Shown piece after piece: positions 51,201-60,214 of a stretch of 64,000 nucleotides of DNA (within the stretch, counting starts at the first letter, position 1; every line of letters starts with the position of its first letter). The notes beneath the pieces were generated by a model. That model did no database searches, was not told where the DNA came from, and saw only the letters and a program-made list of their open reading frames with translations. A program made the translations under genes and the position numbers. The DNA comes from JABSQH01 sp965230015 (lineage in GTDB: Bacteria > Actinomycetota > Acidimicrobiia > Acidimicrobiales > Ilumatobacteraceae): positions 496,001 through 560,000 of the forward strand of contig CBDDKF010000002.1 of assembly GCA_965230015.1 (NCBI GenBank). The letters are read 5' to 3'.

Positions 51201-51554
51201 TCAGCGGGTGTCGTCGTCGGCGACCGGCATCCCCACCACACCATCGTCGACCCACTCGCGTAGCTGCGCCCACGCGTAGATCCCCGTGGTGTGTCCGTCG
51301 CTCCAGTCGAGGTTCAACCCCCACGCCCCCGTCAACGTGGCGGTGGCCACCGTGACCACACCACCGCCATCGAGTGCTGGTGCCACCGGTTGGTTGCGCT
51401 GTCGACGAGCGTTGCACTCGGCGCACGGACATGCGCGCCGCAGATCCTCGACTCGGTAGCGAGCACACAACCCGTCGGCGAACAGCACCTGCACGTGGGA
51501 GTCGCGTACGACATCCACCGACTCGACGTCGTTGCGCTCAGATACCGCCATCAA
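51201..51554 (-). CDS. DUF971-family protein (GBBH-like N-terminal fold)
   Basis: The 117-residue protein shows the DUF971 pattern: VQVLFADGLCARYRVEDLRRACPCAECNARRQ, then AWGLNLDWSDGHTTGIYAWAQLREW. The CPCAEC cluster suggests a metal or iron-sulfur site; in other bacteria this domain accompanies Fe-S cluster (ApbC/Mrp) proteins, or forms the N-terminus of gamma-butyrobetaine hydroxylase. The role is unknown here. It follows the J-domain gene by 51 bases on the same strand, just 25 bases past the tRNA-Val gene. Confidence 0.87.
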   Translation of the reverse strand: MMAVSERNDVESVDVVRDSHVQVLFADGLCARYRVEDLRRACPCAECNARRQRNQPVAPALDGGGVVTVATATLTGAWGLNLDWSDGHTTGIYAWAQLREWVDDGVVGMPVADDDTR

Positions 51555-51605
51555 CCGAGGAGGCTAGGAACGTTCGGGCAACAGCGCCCAACCCTCGCCC
51601 ACCTG

Positions 51606-52217
51606 TCACCGATCGCCGGTGGCCACACAGGCGACGCCCATCCCCTGGCGGTCGCGATGGGCCAAGGTGCCCCCAGGGCACCGACCGTCGAACGGCACGA
51701 ACGCCCGAACCACCAGGTCGACGAGCGGATCGTCGGTACACGCCACTTCTCGGGCGTCGTTGTCGATTTCGATCTCGACACAGTCACCGATCCGCAGGAT
51801 GCCGTCCGGGCCGTCGGGCTCGCCTGGGTCGGTGAACTGCGCCAGCACCACGATCCCGACGACCGCGATCACGCCGACAAACAGCAGCATGCGCCACGGA
51901 ATGCGCGCCGGCTCGAGGTTGGGAGGCCGCGTCGACACGCGCTCCTCGGCGTCGACCGTCGGTGACACGTCCGTCGACCCGGTGGCCACACCGCGCAACC
52001 GGGCGTCGTACAACGCCCGGCGACCGGGGTCGGACAGCACCCGATACGCCTCGTTGATCTCGGCCATCCGGTCGGCTCCGGCGCGCTCGGCCGCCGAGCG
52101 ATCGGGATGGTGCTGGCGGGCCAAACGCCGGAACGCGTCACGCACCTCTTGATCGGAAGCGTCCGGGCGGACACCCAGCACGGCGTAGTGGGTTCGGGTG
52201 GTCACTCGGGCACCCAC
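51606..52217 (-). CDS. J-domain membrane protein with septum-formation-like tail
   Basis: The 203-residue protein starts with a DnaJ domain (HYAVLGVRPDASDQEVRDAF, HHPDRSA with the essential HPD, INEAYRVLSDPGRRALYD), a short linker, one transmembrane span (WRMLLFVGVIAVVGIVVLAQF, about residues 108-128) and an outer domain of ~70 residues with four Cys (GDCVEIEID, VACTDDP, GRCPGG, GVACVATG). The cytosolic J domain would recruit DnaK to the membrane. It uses a GTG start at 52217 or 52205. A J domain tethered to an extracytoplasmic Cys-rich domain is uncommon outside actinobacteria. Confidence 0.82.
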   Translation of the reverse strand: MGARVTTRTHYAVLGVRPDASDQEVRDAFRRLARQHHPDRSAAERAGADRMAEINEAYRVLSDPGRRALYDARLRGVATGSTDVSPTVDAEERVSTRPPNLEPARIPWRMLLFVGVIAVVGIVVLAQFTDPGEPDGPDGILRIGDCVEIEIDNDAREVACTDDPLVDLVVRAFVPFDGRCPGGTLAHRDRQGMGVACVATGDR

Positions 52218-52285
52218 GCTACGAGCGTCAGGCCGTGCTCCGACGTCGCCGGTTGTCGTTGCGAAAGGCGTTCAGTCGTGACGTT

Positions 52286-53209
52286 TCAGTAGCCGGCGTC
52301 GATGTCGACGAGCCCGATCAGCGGCCGGTCGTCGGCGAATCGGCGAACGTTGGCGCGCACTCGCTCGGCGAGTAGTGGCGCGGCCATCTCCGGGGTGTTG
52401 CCCACGTGTGGCGTGATCACACAGTTGGGCAGCGACCACAGCGGATGATCGGCGGGCAGCGGCTCGGGGTCGGTCACGTCGAGGCCGGCACCGCCGATGG
52501 TGCCTGCGCGCAGCGCATCGACCAAGTCGGCGGTCACCACATGACGCCCGCGGGCCACGTTCACCAACCATGCGTGCGATTCCATCATCGCCAGCTCATC
52601 GGCGGCGATGATCCCTTCGGTCTCCGGGGTGAGCGCCAGCGCCAGCACCACGAGATCCGCACCGGGCAGGGCGTCGGCGTACCGGTCGGCGTCGACGACC
52701 GAGTCGACTCCATCCATGTCCTGCACGTTGTTGCGCACCACGGTGATGTGGCAGGAGAACGGCTGCAGCAAACGCACGAGCGACTCCGTAATGCCACCGC
52801 CGCCGAAGATGGTCACCCGCCCGCCGAGCAGGTTGCGACCGTGTGGGCCCGTCCACTCGTCGGCACGGGTGTAGCCGGGCACATGGCGGAGGCCGCCGAG
52901 CCCGAGCGCCAGCGCCATCTCGGCCACCGGCTCGGCGTATACCCCTTTGCCGCACGTCCAGGTGCGGCCACGATCGAGGTGGGGCAGGAAGTTCTCGATG
53001 CCGGCGAAGGGCAACTGGACCCAGCGGGCATCGGGGGCGTTGGCCAGTGCGGCGAGGAGGCCGTCGACATCGCTCGCCGAGCCCCACACGATTGCGTCTG
53101 CTGGGCCGGCTTCGACCGGTTCGCCCCCGCCGTCGACCACAGCGGCACGCAACCACTCCGGGGCATGGGCCGGTCCGACCACGATGCGTGGGGCGTTCTG
53201 GCGAGACAT
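52286..53209 (-). CDS. D-isomer-specific 2-hydroxyacid dehydrogenase
   Basis: This 307-residue NAD-dependent oxidoreductase has the catalytic trio of the family: Arg in WLVNVARGRHVVT, Glu in LDVTDPEPLPADHPLW and His in VITPHVGNTPEM. The dinucleotide-binding loop is VTIFGGGGITESL, a variation on GxGxxG. The substrate is uncertain (hydroxypyruvate, glyoxylate or other 2-keto acids). It starts at 53209, 35 bases from the divergent alanine dehydrogenase gene, so the two may share a control region. Confidence 0.9.
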   Translation of the reverse strand: MSRQNAPRIVVGPAHAPEWLRAAVVDGGGEPVEAGPADAIVWGSASDVDGLLAALANAPDARWVQLPFAGIENFLPHLDRGRTWTCGKGVYAEPVAEMALALGLGGLRHVPGYTRADEWTGPHGRNLLGGRVTIFGGGGITESLVRLLQPFSCHITVVRNNVQDMDGVDSVVDADRYADALPGADLVVLALALTPETEGIIAADELAMMESHAWLVNVARGRHVVTADLVDALRAGTIGGAGLDVTDPEPLPADHPLWSLPNCVITPHVGNTPEMAAPLLAERVRANVRRFADDRPLIGLVDIDAGY

Positions 53210-53244
53210 CCGACGGCACGGTAGCCGTCTGGCACCATGAGGTG

Positions 53245-54375
53245 ATGAACACACCGGCCAACCGCGGCGTCGGCGTGCCGCGTGAACTCAAGACCGCAGA
53301 GCACCGAGTGGCGATGTCACCCGACGGCGTACGCGAGCTCGACCGTCACGGCGTAGCGGTATTCATCGAGACCGGCGCCGGCGAGGGGGCGTCGATCACC
53401 GACGACGACTTCGTTGCGGCCGGCGCCACGATCGTGCCGACGGCCGCCGACGCCTGGGCGCAACCGATGGTGGTCAAGGTCAAGGAGCCGATGGCGTCCG
53501 AGTTCGGCTTCCTCCGACCCGACCTCACGCTGTTCACGTATCTCCACCTGGCCGCGTACCCCGAGGTCGGCGAGGCCTTGATCGCGGCCAAGACGACTGG
53601 GGTGGCCTACGAGACGGTGCAGCTCGTCGACGGGTCGCTGCCGCTGCTCGCCCCGATGAGCGAGGTCGCCGGACGGCTCGCGCCACAGCAGGGCGCACAC
53701 TTCCTCGAACGACACAACGGCGGCCGCGGGGTGTTGATGGGTGGAGCACCCGGCGTGCGACCGGCAAAGGTCGTGGTTCTGGGCGCCGGCAACGTCGGGT
53801 GGAACGCGGCGTGGATCGCCGCGGGCATGGAGGCCGAGGTGGTGTTGCTCGACAAGAACCTCGACCGGCTGCGGTGGGTCGACCAGATCCACAAAGGCCG
53901 GATCATCACGTTGGCCTCCAACCGTGGAGCAATCGAGCGGTCGGTGGTCGACGCCGACCTCGTGATTGGCGCGATCCTCGTGGCAGGCGGACGTGCACCG
54001 GTCGTGGTCGACGCCGATCTGGTGGCGGCGATGAAGCCTCGTGCGGTGATCGTCGACGTTGCGGTCGACCAAGGCGGGTGCATCGAGACGACCCGCGAAA
54101 CGACACACGACGACCCCGTCTACGAAGCGCATGGCGTGGTGCACTACGCCGTCGGCAACATGCCCGGCGCCGTGCCGCACACCAGCACCTACGCCTTGAC
54201 CAACGCCACGCTGCCGTACGTGCTCGAGGTGGCGCGATTGGGCGCCGTGGGCGCCGCTGGCCACGACCCGGCGATCGCGCCCGGATTGAACACGTTCCAG
54301 GGCGCACACGTGAACTCGGCCGTCGCCGAGGCGCTCGGCACCACCGCGGTGGACCTCGACGAGGTGCTCGTCTGA
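53245..54375 (+). CDS. ald: Alanine dehydrogenase
   Basis: The 376-residue enzyme reversibly deaminates L-alanine to pyruvate with NAD. It shows the start GVPRELKTAEHRVAMSPDGV, KVKEPMASEFGFLRPDLTLFTYLHLAA with substrate-binding Lys/His, VAGRLAPQQGAHFLE, the NAD loop VVVLGAGNVGWNAAWIAAGM, DVAVDQGGCIETTRETTHDDP and VGNMPGAVPHTSTYALTNATLPY. Motifs and length match Ald. An in-frame alanine-related gene set (this and the AlaRS-like gene) exists in the window but they are 8 kb apart, so no link is claimed. Confidence 0.96.
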   Translation: MNTPANRGVGVPRELKTAEHRVAMSPDGVRELDRHGVAVFIETGAGEGASITDDDFVAAGATIVPTAADAWAQPMVVKVKEPMASEFGFLRPDLTLFTYLHLAAYPEVGEALIAAKTTGVAYETVQLVDGSLPLLAPMSEVAGRLAPQQGAHFLERHNGGRGVLMGGAPGVRPAKVVVLGAGNVGWNAAWIAAGMEAEVVLLDKNLDRLRWVDQIHKGRIITLASNRGAIERSVVDADLVIGAILVAGGRAPVVVDADLVAAMKPRAVIVDVAVDQGGCIETTRETTHDDPVYEAHGVVHYAVGNMPGAVPHTSTYALTNATLPYVLEVARLGAVGAAGHDPAIAPGLNTFQGAHVNSAVAEALGTTAVDLDEVLV

Positions 54376-54389
54376 GCCGGGCGCGGGTC

Positions 54390-55058
54390 ATGTCGCTGGC
54401 GGTGGGCGTCGCTGCGCTCGTCGCCGTCGGCTGCACTGCGGGCGACGACTCGTCGATCGAGACGACGGCCGGGCGAACCGCCATCGAGTTGACCACATCC
54501 CCGACACCACCCGGCTTCGAAACGTTGCCACCCGTGCCACAGTTCACGTTCGCCACCGATTCGTCGGCGGTCGTCGCCCAGGTCAGCAGCTCGTCGTCGT
54601 CGGGCCTCGTCATCCCTGTGTTCACGTTGTACGGCGACGGCACCGTGATCACCGCGTCGGACGATGCGTGGGTGACGGGCACATTGAGCGCGTTCGAGAT
54701 GCAGGACTACCTGGCCGAGGCCCAGTCGGTGGGCTTGCTCGATGCGCCGTTGGCGTTCCGCGCACCGGGGGCCGAAGGGCCGCCCGACATCGTGGCCACG
54801 TTCGCCGTCGACGATCGCTCGATCGATCACGCCATCGACGTCGCGCGCGTCGACGAATCGTCGGGACTGTGGCGGTTCTTGCTGGTCTCCGCAGCGCGCA
54901 ACGTGTTCGATCTGACCGAGACGTTCCAGCCAGTGGCATGGGTCGAGTGCGACGATGCCGAGTGCGCCCTCGTCGACACCCCTGCGGGCAGCGAAGCCCG
55001 TCCGGTGCTCCGTCACGAAGACCCCGACGACGTCCTCGCCGCCGTCGACAACCCGTGA
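54390..55058 (+). CDS. Lipoprotein of unknown function
   Basis: The 222-residue protein has a lipobox (LVAVGCTAG), a Thr/Pro-rich linker and a soluble domain with VPVFTLYGDGTVITASDD, EMQDYLAEAQSVGLLDAP and VARVDESSGLWRFLL. The phrase FTLYGDGTVI plus LLxEAxxxGLL is seen in several actinobacterial lipoproteins of unknown function. It begins 15 bases after ald, so it is probably transcribed with it. Confidence 0.72.
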   Translation: MSLAVGVAALVAVGCTAGDDSSIETTAGRTAIELTTSPTPPGFETLPPVPQFTFATDSSAVVAQVSSSSSSGLVIPVFTLYGDGTVITASDDAWVTGTLSAFEMQDYLAEAQSVGLLDAPLAFRAPGAEGPPDIVATFAVDDRSIDHAIDVARVDESSGLWRFLLVSAARNVFDLTETFQPVAWVECDDAECALVDTPAGSEARPVLRHEDPDDVLAAVDNP

Positions 55059-55115
55059 GATCGCCATTCGGCTCGAACTCCCCTGTGCCGCTGCGCCAGC
55101 CATAGGGTGGCCGAC

Positions 55116-56150
55116 ATGACCAAGTTCAAGCTCGGCTACAACACCGGATACTGGTCGGCAGGCCCGCCCAACGGCGCCGCCGAGGCGGTTGTCGAGGCCG
55201 AGCGGCTCGGGTTCAACTCGATCTGGACCGCCGAGGCCTACGGCTCGGACGCTCTCTCGCCCCTCGCCTGGTGGGGCGCGCAGACCGAGAAGATCAAGTT
55301 GGGCACGGCGATCTTCCAGATGTCGGCACGGACGCCTGCCGCGACGGCGATGGCCTCGCTCACCATGGATCACCTGTCGGGCGGCCGGTTCATCTGCGGG
55401 CTCGGCGCGTCGGGACCGCAGGTGGTCGAAGGCTGGTACGGCCAGCCCTATCCCCGCCCGCTGGCGCGAACACGCGAGTACATCGAGATCATGCGGGCGA
55501 TCTTTGCCCGCGAGGCGCCGGTGGAGTTCCACGGCGACTTCTACGACATGCCGTTCCAGGGCGGGGCGGGACTCGGCAAGGCGCTCAAGCCGACACTTCA
55601 TCCGCTGCGCACCGACATTCCGATCTTCCTCGCCGCCGAGGGGCCGAAGAACGTGGCGCTTGCGGCCGAGATCTGCGACGGATGGCTGCCGCTGTTCTTC
55701 TCGCCGAAGGAAGACAAGTTCTACCGCGACTGCCTCGAGCGGGGCTTTGCGGCAGCTGGCGATCCGGGCAAGGCCGAGCGGTTCGAGGTGTCGTCGAACG
55801 TGATGGTCATCCCCGGCGACGACGTGGAGCAGTGCGCCAACTTCGTGCGCCCGTTCCTGGCGTTGTACGCCGGCGGCATGGGCGCCCGGGGCGCCAACTT
55901 CCACTTCGAGGTGTTCGCCCGAATGGGCTACGAAGACGTGGCCACGAAGGTGCAGGAGCTGTACCTCGACGGCAAGAAGCAAGAAGCCGCTGCGACGATC
56001 CCCTTGGAGATGGTCGAAGACGTCGCCCTCGTTGGACCGCCCGAGAAGATCCGCGAGGAACTGCCGAAGTGGCAGGACACATGCATCACCGAGGTGCTGC
56101 TCAACGGGCCCGCCTCGACCCTCCACGGCTTCGCCGAGCTGCTGTCGTAG
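55116..56150 (+). CDS. LLM-class F420-dependent oxidoreductase
   Basis: The 344-residue TIM barrel of the luciferase-like monooxygenase family shows KLGYNTGYWSAGPP, RLGFNSIWTAEAYGSDA, LGTAIFQMSARTPAATAMA, LDHLS-type MDHLSGGRFICGLGASGPQVVEGWYG and the late PVILAA-type IPIFLAAEGPKNVALAAEICDGW. These match the F420-dependent subgroup common in actinobacteria. The substrate is unknown. Start ATG 55116 is chosen (agggtgg upstream); GTG 55107 would add MAD. Confidence 0.9.
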   Translation: MTKFKLGYNTGYWSAGPPNGAAEAVVEAERLGFNSIWTAEAYGSDALSPLAWWGAQTEKIKLGTAIFQMSARTPAATAMASLTMDHLSGGRFICGLGASGPQVVEGWYGQPYPRPLARTREYIEIMRAIFAREAPVEFHGDFYDMPFQGGAGLGKALKPTLHPLRTDIPIFLAAEGPKNVALAAEICDGWLPLFFSPKEDKFYRDCLERGFAAAGDPGKAERFEVSSNVMVIPGDDVEQCANFVRPFLALYAGGMGARGANFHFEVFARMGYEDVATKVQELYLDGKKQEAAATIPLEMVEDVALVGPPEKIREELPKWQDTCITEVLLNGPASTLHGFAELLS

Positions 56151-56179
56151 CCCCGCCGGTTACCCGCGCCCGCCTGGCG

Positions 56180-57421
56180 CTACGCCAGATTGGTCCAGCT
56201 CGGGTCCCCGCCATCGAGCAGCGCAGCACTCGACCGATAGCACGACTTCGACACGAACGGCTCGACCTCCTTGGCACGTGCCCGGCACAGCTCGGCCTTG
56301 AACGCCCGTGCCTCGATCGCCAGCGGATCGTCGCTGGTGTCCAGCGCCAGCAGATCGATGACGTGCAGCGCGAGCTGCGTCGAACCATCTGCGGCCAGCG
56401 CTCTCGCCCGGTCGATCACGGCGGCCGGATCGGTGATCGCCGACCGGACCGCCGCGGCAGCGTCGGCCGGCGAGGCCGGATGGAGCGTGGACGGGTTGCG
56501 GTCCCACCACCCGTTCTCCTCGCGATACAGGTCGCGCACGATGTAGTCGGGGGCACCGTAGGTCGGCCGCATCCACGGTTGATCGAACAGCTCGTCGGGG
56601 TACGAGATGTCGCTCAGGATCTCGCCCTCGTCCATCCCCTCGTTCATTCGCCGGACGACCTCAGCGCGCAGCCAGCGCAGCGCGTCGGCCGTCGCCGCGA
56701 GCTGTCGGGCGACATCGTCGCCCTCGACCATCGGCCCGAACTCGGTCATCACACGCAACGGCCCGAGTGAGGCCAGGCGGTCGAGCGTGTCGGCCCAGCG
56801 GATCGTGAATCGCTGCGTGCGCAGCGGCGTTCCGATGTTGGGAATGGTGAAGCCGGGAGTCGCCGCGCCGCCGCAGAGCAACCCGTCGTCGGGGAGCCAC
56901 ACCGCCAATGCATCGTCGGTTTCCGAGGGCGCCCAGATCAGCTCGACGCGACGCGTTCCGTCGACGAGCGTCATGCGGTCGCGGAACGTCTCGGTCGGGT
57001 CGTGCAGCCGCAAACCCGCGGCCAGCATGTCGAGCGGCACCGGTGTCTTCGACGGGAACTGCACCGACGCCATCCGCGTTTGCAGGCCCTCGGTTTCTCG
57101 GTAGCGGGCGTAACGGGCCAGCACGTTGTGGTGGGCGACGAGCCGGGCCGGTGTGTCGCCACGTTCCTCGTTGTGCCGCTGCCACACGTCGACCGCGGCG
57201 TTGTACCCATGGTGCCCGTGGCTGTACACGATGGCGTGCACGGGCGCATCGGTGTGTTCGCGCAAGGCCGCGAGCATCCCTGAGGCGTGCTGGTCGCCGC
57301 TGGCGTCGAGCACGACGACCCCGGCGTCGGTCTTGATCGCCAACGAGTTGCCTTGACCCGGCAGCACCACCAGCCCGGGGCCGAGCACCTGGCCTGCGAG
57401 TTGTCCGACGAGAATGTCCAT
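56180..57421 (-). CDS. Metallo-beta-lactamase-fold alkylsulfatase-like protein with altered metal motif
   Basis: This 413-residue protein begins with an MBL-like domain (GPGLVVLPGQGNSLAIKTDAGVVVLD) and continues into the alkylsulfatase dimerisation domain (DALRWLRAEVVRRMNEGMDEGEI, ISYPDELFDQPW, YGAPDYIVRDLYREENGWWDRNP). The hallmark HxHxDH is replaced by SHGHHGYN, so the metal-binding Asp and third His are missing, and the usual AENxxHxxHN segment is CGGAATPGFTIPN. It may bind one metal differently or be non-catalytic. It is divergent from the DUF3516 helicase gene, with a GTAAC palindrome between. Confidence 0.8.
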   Translation of the reverse strand: MDILVGQLAGQVLGPGLVVLPGQGNSLAIKTDAGVVVLDASGDQHASGMLAALREHTDAPVHAIVYSHGHHGYNAAVDVWQRHNEERGDTPARLVAHHNVLARYARYRETEGLQTRMASVQFPSKTPVPLDMLAAGLRLHDPTETFRDRMTLVDGTRRVELIWAPSETDDALAVWLPDDGLLCGGAATPGFTIPNIGTPLRTQRFTIRWADTLDRLASLGPLRVMTEFGPMVEGDDVARQLAATADALRWLRAEVVRRMNEGMDEGEILSDISYPDELFDQPWMRPTYGAPDYIVRDLYREENGWWDRNPSTLHPASPADAAAAVRSAITDPAAVIDRARALAADGSTQLALHVIDLLALDTSDDPLAIEARAFKAELCRARAKEVEPFVSKSCYRSSAALLDGGDPSWTNLA

Positions 57422-57457
57422 TCGAGCCTCCCCTGCGCCCGGGCTCACGGTAGCGAT

Positions 57458-57486
57458 GTAACACTCGTCTCTGAGACGAGTGCTAC
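57458..57486. repeat. GTAAC-type intergenic palindrome, copy 4
   Basis: GTAACACTCGTCTC and GAGACGAGTGCTAC are 14-base arms around a central T, with one A/C mismatch. The GTCTC-N-GAGAC core is shared with copies 2 and 3. Here it sits between divergent genes (starts at 57421 and 57503), so it cannot be a terminator for either. Confidence 0.72.
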
Positions 57487-57502
57487 CTCTACGCTCCGGA
57501 CG

Positions 57503-60064
57503 ATGTCCGACGCAGTGCCTCCCCTCCTCGACGCACTGCCCACCCGGGACGTGCCCGCCGACGAGGCGCTCGACGCGTTCACGGGCTACCTCGACGGCGC
57601 GGGGATCGAGCCGTATCCCGCGCAAGAGGAGGCGATCTTCGAGATCGCCCTCGGCAACCACGTCATCGTCAACACGCCGACCGGGTCGGGCAAGTCGCTG
57701 GTCGCCACGGCGGCCCACTTTCTCGCACTCGCCGACGGCCGGCGGAGCATCTACACCGCGCCGATCAAGGCGTTGGTGAGCGAGAAGTTCTTCGCGCTGT
57801 GCCGCGAGTTCGGCTCCGAGCAGGTCGGCATGGTCACCGGCGACGCAGCGGTCAACCCCGACGCGCCGATCGTCTGTTGCACCCAGGAGATCCTCGCCAA
57901 CCGCGCGTTGATCGACGGACGGCGCGCCGACGTCGACGTGGCGATCATCGACGAGTTCCACTTCTACGGCGACCCCCAGCGGGGCTGGGCATGGCAGGTA
58001 CCGCTGCTCGAGTTGCCGCTGACCCAATTCGTGCTGATGTCGGCCACGTTGGGCAACGTCGAGTTCTTCCGCCGCGATCTGCACGCTCGCACCGACCGCG
58101 AGGTCAGCCTCGTGCGCTCCGCAACGCGGCCGGTGCCGCTCGACTTCGAGTACCGCCATTCCACGACGCACCGCAGCGTCGAGCAGCTGCTCGAGGCCGG
58201 CAAGGCGCCGGTGTATCTCGTGCACTTCACCCAGCGCGAGGCCACCGAGGCAGCGCAGAACTACATCGCCCTCGATCCGCTTTCCAAGGACGAGAAGGCT
58301 GCGGTGAAGGAGGCGCTCGGCGGGTTCCGCTTCGACTCCCCCATCGGCAAGGACCTCCGCCGTTTCATCACCGCGGGCATCGGCGTGCATCACGCTGGGT
58401 TGTTGCCCAAGTACCGCTTGCTCGTCGAGCAACTAGCGCAGCGCGGACTCCTGAAGATCATCTGCGGCACCGACACGCTCGGCGTTGGGGTCAACGTGCC
58501 GATCCGCTCGGTGCTGTTCACCAAGCTGTGCAAGTACGACGGCAACAGTGTCCGACTGCTGACGAATCGCGAGTTCGCGCAGATCGCCGGGCGGGCGGGC
58601 CGCAAGGGCTTCGACGATCGCGGCGACGTGTGGGTCCAGGCTCCCGAACACGTCGTCGAGAACCTGCGGCTCCAGGAGAAGGCAGCAGCGAGTGGCAAGA
58701 AGAAGGTGGTCAAGAAGAAGGCGCCCGAGCGCGGGTACGCCCACTGGAACGAAGACACGTTCCGCCGTATGGTCGACGGCCAGCCCGAAGCGCTGCAGTC
58801 GCAGTTCCGGGTGAACCATCAGATGGTGATGAGCCTGCTCGACCGGCCGATGAGCAACGGCGAGGACGGGTGCGCGGCGGTGCGGCGGATCCTCACCGAC
58901 AACCACGACACCCGCAAACAACGCCGCGGTCACATTCGAAGGGCGATCTCGATCTATCGGTCGTTGACGGCCGCCGAACTGCTCGAGTTCCCCGACCCAC
59001 CCGACGACCTCGGACGCAGCGTGCGAGTGAACTTCGACCTACAGGACGAGTTTGCGCTGCACCAACCGTTGTCGCTGTGGGCGGTCGAAGCGATCGGCCG
59101 CGTGCGCGAGGCGCGACGTCACGCAACCGCACTCGACAGCGACGAGTCAGACGGTGCCGACGTCGAGGTCGACCCACTGATCGACGCGCTCGACATCCTC
59201 ACGCTCGTCGAATCGGTGCAAGAGAACCCCGGCGTGATCCTCGCCGCACAGCTCGATCGAGCCAAGGACGAGCTGATGGCCGAGATGAAAGCGGCCGGCG
59301 TGGAGTACGAGGAGCGGATGGAACGGCTGTCGCAGGTCGAGTACCCGAAGCCGAACCGCGACTGGATCTACGACGACTTCGACCGGTTCCGTCAGCGGCA
59401 CCCGTGGGTTGGGTCGGACAACGTTGGCCCGAAGTCGATTGCCCGCGAGCTGTTCGAACGCTCGATGACCTTCGGCGAGTACGTGCAGAGCTATGGCCTC
59501 AAACGGTCGGAGGGCGTGGTCCTGAGATACCTGTCCGACGTCTACAAGGGGCTGTTGCAGAACGTGCCCGACGAGGCTCGGACCGACGATCTCGACGACG
59601 TCACCGCATGGCTCGGAGCCGTGGTCCGCCAGGTCGACTCCAGCCTGATCGACGAGTGGGAACGGCTGGTCAACCCGGACGACGAGGACCTCGCCGAGTC
59701 AGAAGTACGACCGTCGAGCGGCGAACGATCGATCGTCGACGACGAGCGCGCCTTCCGCGTGATGGTCCGCAACGCCGCGTTCGATGTGGTGCGCCGCCTC
59801 GCTGTCGGGACGGACATCGATGACGAGCTGCGCGCTGCGCTCGAGCCGTATTGGGAGGAACACGATGCGATCGACACCAGCCCCGATGCGCGCCATGGCT
59901 CGTTGTTCGCCTTCGACCCAGCGACCGGCGCCGTAGAGCAGACGCTGCTCGATCCGGATCGCAGCGGCGAGTGGCGAGTCCTCGCAACCGTCGACATCGA
60001 TGCCTCGCGCATCGAGGAACGCGTCGTGCTGCGCGTGAGCACGGCGGTCAACCGGGCCGTGTGA
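57503..60064 (+). CDS. Ski2/Mtr4-like superfamily 2 helicase with DUF3516 C-terminal domain
   Basis: The 853-residue helicase has two RecA lobes: Walker A NTPTGSGKSLVATAA, motif Ia YTAPIKALVSEKF, Walker B IIDEFHFYGDP (DEFH instead of DEAD), motif III SATLGN, and in lobe 2 IGVHHAGLLPKYR, GTDTLGVGVNVPI and motif VI QIAGRAGRKGFDDRG. A Lys-rich insertion follows (KKKVVKKKAPERG), then the DUF3516 domain (about residues 420-853). Actinobacterial relatives are presumed RNA helicases. It uses ATG 57503. Confidence 0.92.
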   Translation: MSDAVPPLLDALPTRDVPADEALDAFTGYLDGAGIEPYPAQEEAIFEIALGNHVIVNTPTGSGKSLVATAAHFLALADGRRSIYTAPIKALVSEKFFALCREFGSEQVGMVTGDAAVNPDAPIVCCTQEILANRALIDGRRADVDVAIIDEFHFYGDPQRGWAWQVPLLELPLTQFVLMSATLGNVEFFRRDLHARTDREVSLVRSATRPVPLDFEYRHSTTHRSVEQLLEAGKAPVYLVHFTQREATEAAQNYIALDPLSKDEKAAVKEALGGFRFDSPIGKDLRRFITAGIGVHHAGLLPKYRLLVEQLAQRGLLKIICGTDTLGVGVNVPIRSVLFTKLCKYDGNSVRLLTNREFAQIAGRAGRKGFDDRGDVWVQAPEHVVENLRLQEKAAASGKKKVVKKKAPERGYAHWNEDTFRRMVDGQPEALQSQFRVNHQMVMSLLDRPMSNGEDGCAAVRRILTDNHDTRKQRRGHIRRAISIYRSLTAAELLEFPDPPDDLGRSVRVNFDLQDEFALHQPLSLWAVEAIGRVREARRHATALDSDESDGADVEVDPLIDALDILTLVESVQENPGVILAAQLDRAKDELMAEMKAAGVEYEERMERLSQVEYPKPNRDWIYDDFDRFRQRHPWVGSDNVGPKSIARELFERSMTFGEYVQSYGLKRSEGVVLRYLSDVYKGLLQNVPDEARTDDLDDVTAWLGAVVRQVDSSLIDEWERLVNPDDEDLAESEVRPSSGERSIVDDERAFRVMVRNAAFDVVRRLAVGTDIDDELRAALEPYWEEHDAIDTSPDARHGSLFAFDPATGAVEQTLLDPDRSGEWRVLATVDIDASRIEERVVLRVSTAVNRAV

Positions 60065-60214
60065 CAGCAGGCGCAACGCATCGCGACGATCCGTGCGCGA
60101 TGTTGACAACACCCGCGGACTCCAGCGGAGCCCGGTACCGTGAACCGTCGATCGCCCCGCAGGCCACGCGCTGCCCCGGCAGCTGCATCACCGAGTGTGT
60201 ATGGGAGGCCTGCG

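Noticed and set aside
57422..58432. Extension of the minus-strand MBL protein upstream to 58432
   Set aside because: The extended frame overlaps the well supported DUF3516 helicase on the other strand and contains no domain; the start at 57421 fits the family.
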